DNA of 5,051 bases from positions 1 to 5,051 of the forward strand of contig JARFPW010000176.1 in the NCBI GenBank assembly GCA_029288095.1, read 5' to 3'. The notes below the pieces were generated by a model. It searched no databases, was not told the origin of the DNA, and saw nothing but the letters and a program-made list of their open reading frames with translations. Of this stretch, positions 1-5,051 are shown piece after piece (the stretch's first letter is position 1; every line of letters starts with the position of its first letter). Source of the DNA: Gemmatimonadota bacterium. GTDB taxonomy: Bacteria; Gemmatimonadota; Gemmatimonadetes; Palauibacterales; Palauibacteraceae. Made by a program: the position numbers and the translations under genes.

Positions 1-1613
1 GAACCCCAACCGACGACGGCGAGGGCTCCGGATTCCGGGCCTGCGTCGACGGACTGTTCCGGAATGTAATGCGCGATTCGCTCGATCCGCTCCGCCCGAA
101 TCGCTGTCATCCGATCGTGGTTCTCGGGATCGTACGAGATATTGCTGGTATCGGCATCGCGCTCGATGCCCCCGATTCTGTGTTCGAGTCCCGGGGTCCC
201 CGGTCGCACCCACGGGCGCGCCAGCGTCTCGGGGTCGCGAATGAACGGGTGATAGCCTTCGGGGTCGGTGCGGAACTCGACGGGAAAGTCAGGCATGCCG
301 TCCACGTCAGGAATCCGCCACGGCTCAGCGGCGCTCGACAGATACGCATCCGTGAGGACGAACACCGGCGTCATGAACCTGGTGGCGATCCGTACTGCTT
401 CCCTGCCAACCTCGAAGCAATCTGTCGGTGTGGCCGGGGCGAGAACGGCGGCCGGTGCATCTGAGTTGCGGCCGTACAGTGCCTGGAACAAGTCCGCCTG
501 CTCGGTCTTCGTGGGCATGCCTGTCGACGGCCCGGCGCGCTGCGAATTCACGATGATCAGCGGCAGCTCGATGCCTACCGCCAGGCCGATCGCTTCGCCT
601 TTCAACGCCACTCCGGGGCCGGAACTCGACGTTACGCCGAGCGCCCCGCCATACGAGGCGCCGATCGCGGCACAGGCCGCGGCGATCTCGTCCTCCGCCT
701 GGAACGTTACGACCCCGTGACTGCGAAGCTTGGCGAGCGAGTGCAGCAGATTCGACGCAGGCGTAATGGGATAAGAGGCAAAGATCATCCGCTCGAGTCC
801 CGAAGACGCCAGGCCCGAGGTCAGCCCCCAGGCCAGCGCTTCGGTGCCGCTCACGGTCCGATAGACACCTTCGTCCAGATCCGCCGGATCAACGGTCCAT
901 CCGGCAGCGATCGACGGCATCTCCGCCGTCTCTCCGAACGCGTTGCCCGCACTGATCGCAGCGACGTTGGCTTCCGCGATCTTGCCGCGGCCGGCGAACT
1001 TGTTGGCGACCCACTCCACGGTCGCCTCCTTGTCGCCGTCGAACATCCACAGTGCGAGGCCGAGCGCCCACATGTTGCGGCACCGTACCGCATCCTTCTG
1101 CGACAGCTCGAACGGCTCGACGGCCCGTAGCGTAAGGGCTGTGATATCGAGAGAGATCAGGACATAGGGAGCCAGGCTGTCGTCGTCGAGCGGGCTGGTC
1201 TCGTAGCCCGCCTTCTTGAGATTGCGATCCGTAAACGCACCCCGGTCCACGAGGATCGTGCCTCCGAGCCCCAGGTCGCCGACGTTCACTTTGAGCGCGG
1301 CGGGGTTCAGCGCAACCAAAACATCGAGTTCATCGCCCGCCGTCTTTACGTCCTGCGAACCGAAGTGGACCTGGAACGCCGACACCCCATACGTCGTGCC
1401 CGCAGGCGCACGGATTTCCGCCGGATAATCCGGGAAGGTTGATATGTCCCTACCTGCGAGCGCGGCCTCGATCCCGAACTGGGCACCGGCGGTCTGCATG
1501 CCGTCGCCGGAGTCTCCTGCGAAGCGCACGACGACCGAGTCCCGGACCTGGCGCCCGGTCAGCGGCCCCCCGTTTGTCCGTTGGTCGGCCTGAGGCAGCT
1601 TGGATCCACTCAC
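1..1613 (-). CDS. korA: 2-oxoacid:ferredoxin oxidoreductase, fused gamma-alpha subunit (KorA type), C-terminus cut by window edge
   Basis: This is one uninterrupted frame of 537 complete codons that runs off the left edge without a stop. The first ~200 residues form the gamma domain, with the signature VRFAGDSGDGMQ at 29-40 and YPAEIRAPAGTTYG at 63-76. The pyruvate:ferredoxin-oxidoreductase alpha domain follows: SGTEALAWGL at 255-264, YPITPASNLLH at 281-291, an acidic turn AEDEIAAACAAIGASYGG at 306-323, and SSSGPGVALKGEA at 329-341. Family members of this fused form are usually about 600-650 residues, so roughly the last 60-110 are outside the window. Such enzymes work with a thiamine-diphosphate beta subunit to interconvert a 2-oxoacid plus CoA with acyl-CoA, CO2 and reduced ferredoxin. 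2-Oxoglutarate is the likeliest substrate, but the sequence does not prove it. The GTG start at 1613 is chosen because it overlaps the upstream TGA (GTGA) and lies just before the conserved gamma domain. The next ATG falls inside the GDGMQ motif. The beta subunit gene is expected just left of position 1. Confidence 0.93.
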   Translation of the reverse strand, partial: MSGSKLPQADQRTNGGPLTGRQVRDSVVVRFAGDSGDGMQTAGAQFGIEAALAGRDISTFPDYPAEIRAPAGTTYGVSAFQVHFGSQDVKTAGDELDVLVALNPAALKVNVGDLGLGGTILVDRGAFTDRNLKKAGYETSPLDDDSLAPYVLISLDITALTLRAVEPFELSQKDAVRCRNMWALGLALWMFDGDKEATVEWVANKFAGRGKIAEANVAAISAGNAFGETAEMPSIAAGWTVDPADLDEGVYRTVSGTEALAWGLTSGLASSGLERMIFASYPITPASNLLHSLAKLRSHGVVTFQAEDEIAAACAAIGASYGGALGVTSSSGPGVALKGEAIGLAVGIELPLIIVNSQRAGPSTGMPTKTEQADLFQALYGRNSDAPAAVLAPATPTDCFEVGREAVRIATRFMTPVFVLTDAYLSSAAEPWRIPDVDGMPDFPVEFRTDPEGYHPFIRDPETLARPWVRPGTPGLEHRIGGIERDADTSNISYDPENHDRMTAIRAERIERIAHYIPEQSVDAGPESGALAVVGWG

Positions 1614-2113
1614 GGGTTGTCGTCCACCACGGCTGGTTCGGACGCCGTTTCGCTTTCGTCGGCGTCCCCCGTCTGCGACTCGTCGACGGCTGACTCCTGG
1701 GCCGGTTCGGGCGGCGGGTCATCGGCGCCCGTGTCCCTGATCGCAGCCCGGCCATTCCCCTTGGTGACCCGTCGAATCTTCGCGTCATCGACGAACGGCG
1801 CGTACTCGTCCACCACCAGCACCACACTGTCGCCTACGTCGACGAGCAGGTCGATTTCGGCCACGTCTTTCGAGTACGTCACCAGCATCGCGCCAATGTC
1901 GCTGCCGACGGTGAGCAACAGCCGATCGACTTCCGCCGACTTCGCCTCGACGACTCCGGCCACTTCCTTCTGCTCACCCCGCAACGTGTCGGGCAGGTAT
2001 GGAGCTACAAATCGCGGCAGGAATATCGTGCCCAGAATCCCAATCACGATGCCGCCCAGCAGCCAGGTCATTGTGCCGCTCTTCGCACCTGTCGTGCCGC
2101 CGGAAGTCGCCAT
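1610..2113 (-). CDS. Unrecognised membrane-anchored protein with acidic C-terminal tail, coupled to korA
   Basis: I do not recognise this 167-residue protein. A short polar N-terminus (1-13) is followed by one hydrophobic, Gly/Ile-rich segment at about 16-37, probably an uncleaved membrane anchor. Residues ~45-62 are charged and probably helical. Residues ~63-118 alternate short hydrophobic stretches (DRLLLTVG, GAMLVTYSKD, EIDLLVDVGDSVVLVVDEY) that suggest a small beta-rich domain. The last ~41 residues form a Pro/Ser/Glu/Asp-rich tail with 14 acidic residues and no Lys or Arg after Arg126, likely disordered. A good GGGAGG ribosome binding site lies 5 nt before the ATG. The gene starts 15 nt after the hydrolase gene, and its TGA overlaps the korA GTG, so operon membership and translational coupling are likely. 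A link to the oxidoreductase, such as membrane tethering, is only a guess from position. Confidence 0.8.
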   Translation of the reverse strand: MATSGGTTGAKSGTMTWLLGGIVIGILGTIFLPRFVAPYLPDTLRGEQKEVAGVVEAKSAEVDRLLLTVGSDIGAMLVTYSKDVAEIDLLVDVGDSVVLVVDEYAPFVDDAKIRRVTKGNGRAAIRDTGADDPPPEPAQESAVDESQTGDADESETASEPAVVDDNP

Positions 2114-2128
2114 GCGTGCCTCCCTTTC
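2114..2128 (-). promoter_or_regulatory. Short gap and ribosome binding site of the membrane-anchored protein gene
   Basis: The 15 nt between the hydrolase stop and the next ATG contain GGGAGG (2119-2124 read on the minus strand), 5 nt from the start codon. This supports the ATG at 2113 and leaves no room for a promoter or terminator, so the two genes are very probably on one transcript. Confidence 0.75.
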
Positions 2129-3004
2129 TCAGTCGCCTAGAGTTCGGGCGAAATAGTCGCGCAGCCGCCGCCAGGCATCACGGGCCGGTTCGGTAGCCGC
2201 ATCGGGATCGCGCTCCACCCATAACCAGAACCCATGGCCGACGCCCTCGTAGACATGGATGTCGTTCTCGATCCCGGCCTGCTGGAGCGCTTCCGCAAAC
2301 GCGCGGACCTGTGCCTCCGGGATCCCGTTGTCGAGCTCGCCGAACGTTCCGTACACCTCGTGGCTGAGCGTTGCGAGCCGTTCCGGGTCATCGATCAGGC
2401 TCCCATAGAATATAGCCGTCGCCTCGTGATCGACGCCGTCGAGTCCGAAGCTCAGCGCGACGCCCCCGCCGAAGCACCAGCCGACCGCGCCCACTCGGCC
2501 GGTCACGTCCTGACGTGCCTTCAACCAGGCGGTAGCCGCATCCAGATTGGCGATCATCGCTGCCGGGTCGGCCCGCGCTTCTTGCATCAGGGCGACGTTC
2601 TCGGCGCGACTGGTGCCCGTCTGACCATGGTACAGGTCTGCGGCGAACGCCACATACCCCTCGTCCGCCAGCGCGTCGGCCACCTGCCGGACGCGGTCGA
2701 CGAGGCCGTTCCACTCATGGATCAGGATGATCGCGGGAAACGGACCCTCTCCCTCGGGGACCGCTACATATCCCCGGGTCGCCGGGTCGGCCTCCAGGTA
2801 GTGCACGGCCTCGCCCCTGGGGTCGGCGCCCTGCCCGAGGATGGCCGCCGGGATCGTCGTGTCCGAGGCAATAGCCCGGGCCTCTGCGGTCGGCTCCTGG
2901 CTCGCCTCCGATCCGGCAACACACCCGGAAGCCAGGATGGCGGCGCCAAGTGACGTCGCCAACAGCCTGCTGACGCGCCCGAATCGTTTCCTCGTCCTGC
3001 TCAT
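2129..3004 (-). CDS. Dienelactone hydrolase family lipoprotein
   Basis: This 291-residue protein carries a lipoprotein signal peptide: basic N-terminus (RTRKRFGR), hydrophobic core, and lipobox L24-A-S-G-C28. Cys28 would be the lipidated residue of the mature protein. Val at +2 does not match the classical inner-membrane retention signal. A linker of ~35 residues follows, then an alpha/beta-hydrolase domain of the dienelactone hydrolase family. The nucleophile elbow GWCFGG has Cys177, the acid is Asp225 in FGELD, and the base is His257 in GVGHGF. HEWNG at 96-100 supplies the Glu97 that in characterised dienelactone hydrolases pairs with the resting nucleophilic Cys. The enzyme should therefore be an active ester or lactone hydrolase exposed outside the cytoplasm, with unknown substrate. 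The ATG at 3004 is chosen because it gives a clean signal peptide and lies 4 nt after AGGAGG. The open frame continues upstream, but that stretch is antisense to glnS. It is the first gene of the leftward operon. Confidence 0.92.
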   Translation of the reverse strand: MSRTRKRFGRVSRLLATSLGAAILASGCVAGSEASQEPTAEARAIASDTTIPAAILGQGADPRGEAVHYLEADPATRGYVAVPEGEGPFPAIILIHEWNGLVDRVRQVADALADEGYVAFAADLYHGQTGTSRAENVALMQEARADPAAMIANLDAATAWLKARQDVTGRVGAVGWCFGGGVALSFGLDGVDHEATAIFYGSLIDDPERLATLSHEVYGTFGELDNGIPEAQVRAFAEALQQAGIENDIHVYEGVGHGFWLWVERDPDAATEPARDAWRRLRDYFARTLGD

Positions 3005-3008
3005 CCAT

Positions 3009-3014
3009 CCTCCT
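3009..3014 (-). promoter_or_regulatory. Shine-Dalgarno site of the hydrolase lipoprotein gene
   Basis: A perfect AGGAGG on the minus strand lies 4 nt before the ATG at 3004. A second ATG directly abutting the site (3006-3008) is in another frame and too close to be used. This site settles the start of the lipoprotein against the long upstream extension of the same open frame. Confidence 0.8.
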
Positions 3015-3072
3015 GGTCCACGGTGGTGCCTCCGCCCGACGGTAATTCCGCCCGGGCCGGATCGCCAGATTG

Positions 3073-3113
3073 GGGACTCCATCGGCGCGGCCAGCTTGGC
3101 AGGAGGGAGTCCC
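3073..3113 (+). repeat. Inverted repeat upstream of glnS with nested small hairpin
   Basis: GGGACTCC at 3073-3080 and GGAGTCCC at 3106-3113 are perfect reverse complements separated by 25 nt. Inside the loop, GCCA (3090-3093) can pair with TGGC (3097-3100) around a 3-nt loop. In RNA this could fold as a two-tier stem-loop. In DNA the arms lie 33 nt apart centre to centre, about three helical turns. The right arm overlaps the purine-rich AGGAGGGAG stretch (3101-3109). It lies 18 nt before the chosen glnS ATG. There is no U-run after it, so it does not look like a terminator. A chance repeat in GC-rich DNA is possible. Confidence 0.45.
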
Positions 3114-3131
3114 GGCGGCAGGTTGTCGCGC

Positions 3132-4838
3132 ATGTCCAGCAAACAGCCTCCGGCCGAGACCGGCCGAAACGACTTCATCCGCGCCATGGTCGTGAGCGAC
3201 CTGGAGAGCGGGAAGTACGGCGGCCGGGTGGCGACCCGGTTTCCGCCGGAACCCAACGGGTACCTGCACATCGGCCATGCGAAGTCGATCTGCCTGAATT
3301 TCGGCATTGCCGAGGAATTCGGCGGGACGTGCAATCTCCGTTACGACGACACCAACCCCGAGACCGAGGACGAGCGGTTCGCCGATGCGATGGCCGAGGA
3401 CATCCGGTGGCTCGGCTACGAATGGACGCAGAAGCTCCACGCCTCGGACTGCTTCGAGCAGATGTACGAGTGGGCGGAGCAGATGATCCGTGAGGGCAAG
3501 GCCTATGTCGACAGCCAGACACTGGATGAAATGCGCGCGAGCCGGGGGACCGTAACCGAACCCGGCCGCAATAGTCCTTACCGTGATCGAGCGGTCGAGG
3601 AGAACCTGGATCTGTTTCGCCGCATGCGGGCGGGCGAGTTCCCCGACGGTGCGCACGTTTTGAGGGGTCGGGCGGACATGGCGCACCCGAACATGTTGAT
3701 GCGTGATCCGCTGCTGTACCGCATCCGGCACGCCCACCACTACCGCACGGGAGACGAGTGGTGCATCTATCCGATGTACGACTATGCCCACTGTCTCGAA
3801 GACGCGATCGAGGACATCACGCACTCATTGTGCACGCTGGAGTTCCGGAATAACCGTGAAGTCTACGACTGGGTGCTCGACGCCGTCGGGATCGAGCATC
3901 CGAGGCCTGAACAGACCGAGTTCGCGCGCCTCAATCTCGACTACACGGTCGTCAGCAAGCGCAAGCTGATTCAGCTCGTGGACGGAGAATTCGTGGACGG
4001 GTGGGACGATCCGCGGATGCCGACGATCGCGGGCCTCAGGCGGCGAGGCGTACCACCGGAGGCGATCCGCACATTCTGTGACATGATCGGCGTCGCCGAT
4101 GTCGACGGCCGCGTCGACTACGGGAAGCTGGAATTCGCCATCCGTGACACGCTGAATTGGACGGCACCCCGGCGGCTGTGCGTGCTCGATCCCCTGCGTG
4201 TCGTGATCACGAGCTACCCCGAAAACGCCGTCGAGTGGATCGATGCGCCGGAGTTTCCGCACGACGTAGGAAAGCCGGGATCCCGCCGAATGCCGTTCAC
4301 GCGTGAGTTGTGGATCGAGCGCGCCGACTTCATGGAAGAACCCGTGCGGAAGTTCCGGCGCCTGTCACCCGGCGTCGAAGTACGCCTGCGCAACGCGTAC
4401 GTGGTCCGGTGCGACGAAGTCGTGAAGGATCCAGCAACCGGCGAGGTCGTCGAGCTTCGTTGCACCCACGATCCGGATACGCTGGGAGCCAACCCGGCGG
4501 ATGGCCGGAAGATCAAGGGCACGATCCACTGGGTGTCCGCCGACCACAGCCTGCCGTGCGAAGTCCGCCTGTACGATCGGTTGTTCTCCGTCCCAAACCC
4601 CGACGACGTCGAAGAGGGGGCGTCGTTCACCGACCATCTAAACCCGGAGTCGCGGATCGTGGTCACGGGCGCTCGCATCGAACCGGCCGTTGCGGATGAC
4701 CCCGCAGGAACCCGATATCAGTTCGAGCGGACCGGGTACTTCGCCTCCGATCCCGTCACGTCGGAGCCTGGTAGTCTGGTGTTCAACCGGATCGTCCCGC
4801 TGCGGGACAGCTGGGCGAAGCGAGCGCGAGTGACCTAG
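3132..4838 (+). CDS. glnS: Glutaminyl-tRNA synthetase (GlnRS)
   Basis: This cytoplasmic class I synthetase charges tRNA-Gln with glutamine using ATP. At 568 residues it is close to the ~554 of the E. coli enzyme, and similarity runs end to end. Residues 37-49 hold FPPEPNGYLHIGH with the HIGH signature at 46-49. YDDTN at 71-75 is the glutamine-contact region. Tyr216 in YPMYDYAHC and Cys234 in THSLCTLEF match E. coli Tyr211 and Cys229; the Cys separates GlnRS from the related GluRS. Gln261, Arg266 and Leu267 match E. coli 255, 260 and 261. The KMSKS loop reads VVSKR at 273-277. The C-terminal anticodon-binding beta-barrels cover ~345-565, including NPADGRKIKGTIHWVSA (454-470) and the ending FNRIVPLRDSWAK. 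The ATG at 3132 gives the usual short N-terminus before NDFIRAMV. Its ribosome site is weak (GGCAGG, 9 nt away), and an in-frame TTG at 3123 is an alternative. The stop overlaps that of the convergent gene. Confidence 0.97.
   Translation: MSSKQPPAETGRNDFIRAMVVSDLESGKYGGRVATRFPPEPNGYLHIGHAKSICLNFGIAEEFGGTCNLRYDDTNPETEDERFADAMAEDIRWLGYEWTQKLHASDCFEQMYEWAEQMIREGKAYVDSQTLDEMRASRGTVTEPGRNSPYRDRAVEENLDLFRRMRAGEFPDGAHVLRGRADMAHPNMLMRDPLLYRIRHAHHYRTGDEWCIYPMYDYAHCLEDAIEDITHSLCTLEFRNNREVYDWVLDAVGIEHPRPEQTEFARLNLDYTVVSKRKLIQLVDGEFVDGWDDPRMPTIAGLRRRGVPPEAIRTFCDMIGVADVDGRVDYGKLEFAIRDTLNWTAPRRLCVLDPLRVVITSYPENAVEWIDAPEFPHDVGKPGSRRMPFTRELWIERADFMEEPVRKFRRLSPGVEVRLRNAYVVRCDEVVKDPATGEVVELRCTHDPDTLGANPADGRKIKGTIHWVSADHSLPCEVRLYDRLFSVPNPDDVEEGASFTDHLNPESRIVVTGARIEPAVADDPAGTRYQFERTGYFASDPVTSEPGSLVFNRIVPLRDSWAKRARVT
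4835..4838. other. CTAG shared by two convergent stop codons
   Basis: The plus-strand TAG of glnS occupies 4836-4838. The minus-strand TAG of the MscS-family gene occupies 4835-4837. The palindrome CTAG therefore supplies both stops, and there is no space between the genes. Any transcription terminator for either gene must lie inside the other gene, or the transcripts overlap. I saw no clear hairpin-plus-T-run on either side. Confidence 0.9.
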
Positions 4839-5051
4839 TCCGCCTTGTTCGTGACCGTCGCCAGCGCGGCGGTCACCGGTGGATCGAAGTGCACGTCCAT
4901 CTGCGGGAACGCTATGGTAACATCGGCGTCGCGGAGCGCATCCCAGATCGCGTGATTGAGCCGTGAACGCAGCAACCGAAGCCGCCACGGATCGTTCGTG
5001 AACACGGAAACCGTGAAGTTCACGGAAGACTCACCGAATTCACGCATTAAG
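4835..5051 (-). CDS. MscS-family mechanosensitive ion channel, C-terminal fragment (N-terminus beyond window)
   Basis: Only the last 71 complete codons are visible. The frame stays open to the right edge, with a Leu codon before the first Met, so the Met at 5047 is internal. The visible part matches the end of the cytoplasmic alpha/beta cage of small-conductance mechanosensitive channels. A beta strand FGESSVNFTVSVFTND is followed by a helix (RLRLLRSRLNHAIWDALRDA), then the conserved V-T-I-A-F-P-Q-M-D-V-H-F strand typical of the family. The last ~16 residues form a non-conserved tail ending in NKAD. These channels open under membrane tension to release solutes during hypo-osmotic shock. The pore and membrane helices lie outside the window, so the subfamily cannot be told. 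It is transcribed towards glnS. Confidence 0.85.
   Translation of the reverse strand, partial: LMREFGESSVNFTVSVFTNDPWRLRLLRSRLNHAIWDALRDADVTIAFPQMDVHFDPPVTAALATVTNKAD

Larger units (their letters stand above)
3005..3131. promoter_or_regulatory. Divergent intergenic region between the leftward operon and glnS
   Basis: This 127-nt stretch is the only non-coding space of any size here and must hold the promoters of both the leftward three-gene operon and glnS, unless glnS uses one inside the hydrolase gene. I see no convincing sigma-70 boxes. TTGGCA at 3096-3101 resembles a -35 element, but nothing like TATAAT follows at 16-18 nt. An 8-bp direct repeat TCCGCCCG (3031-3038 and 3047-3054, 16 nt apart) and an 8-bp inverted repeat near glnS are the only structure noted. 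No T-box or known riboswitch sequence was recognised. Confidence 0.6.

Noticed and set aside
1581..2156. 191-codon plus-strand open frame opposite the membrane-anchored protein
   Set aside because: It is a Ser/Thr/Pro-rich shadow of the minus-strand gene. The minus-strand reading has a good ribosome site, a membrane segment and operon spacing.
2234..2953. 239-codon plus-strand open frame opposite the hydrolase
   Set aside because: The minus strand encodes a full hydrolase with intact catalytic residues. The plus frame shows no domain and is a mirror of it.
3031..3054. 8-bp direct repeat TCCGCCCG spaced 16 nt, as a possible operator
   Set aside because: It is GC-rich, low in complexity and matches no regulator site I know, so it is noted only as part of the intergenic description.
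2841..3131. In-frame upstream extension of glnS by 97 codons without a stop
   Set aside because: It runs antisense through the hydrolase signal-peptide region and has no GlnRS similarity. The normal family N-terminus begins right at the ATG at 3132. Stop-poor GC-rich DNA explains it.
3005..3131. T-box or other riboswitch controlling glnS
   Set aside because: No T-box core sequence, specifier stem or terminator/antiterminator pair is visible, and 127 nt is short for it. Only a simple inverted repeat is present.
3005..3334. Upstream extension of the hydrolase frame by 110 codons
   Set aside because: It overlaps glnS antisense and would bury a clean lipoprotein signal peptide that has AGGAGG at the right place for the internal ATG.
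2715..3824. 369-codon minus-strand open frame across glnS and the hydrolase start
   Set aside because: It covers clear genes on both strands in other frames, has no recognisable domain, and its composition is that of a codon-position shadow.

Overview
The window is GC-rich, densely coding bacterial chromosome, well above 60% GC by eye. It shows no sign of mobile elements, CRISPR arrays, tRNA or rRNA. The genes suggest a Gram-negative-type bacterium. One encodes an exported lipoprotein, one a glutaminyl-tRNA synthetase (GlnRS) of the proteobacterial/Bacteroidota/Deinococcus/Gemmatimonadota kind, one a ferredoxin-dependent 2-oxoacid oxidoreductase, and one an MscS channel. A Gemmatimonadota-like or other high-GC marine/soil lineage would fit, but that is inference and is not proven by anything here.

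Layout, left to right. Positions 1-1613 (minus strand) hold most of a fused gamma-alpha subunit of a 2-oxoacid:ferredoxin oxidoreductase (KorA type). Its C-terminus is cut off by the window edge, and the beta subunit would be expected just beyond. Positions 1610-2113 (minus) encode a 167-residue unrecognised protein with one N-terminal membrane segment and a strongly acidic tail. Its stop codon overlaps the korA GTG start by 4 nt. Positions 2129-3004 (minus) encode a lipoprotein dienelactone-hydrolase-family enzyme with an intact Cys-Asp-His triad. These three genes are very tightly spaced (15 nt gap, then 4 nt overlap) and look like one leftward operon in the order dlh, unknown protein, korA.

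Positions 3005-3131 are the only real intergenic region, between the leftward operon and rightward glnS. It contains an 8-bp perfect inverted repeat that overlaps a purine-rich, Shine-Dalgarno-like stretch. Positions 3132-4838 (plus) encode a complete GlnRS. Positions 4835-5051 (minus) are the last 71 codons of an MscS-family mechanosensitive channel. It converges on glnS so tightly that the two TAG stop codons share one CTAG.

Functionally, glnS is a housekeeping gene, the leftward operon is metabolic and the channel is an osmotic safety valve. Nothing in the window amounts to a clear novel system. The best candidates for a second look are the unknown membrane protein coupled to korA, the inverted repeat in front of glnS, and the overlapping convergent stops.
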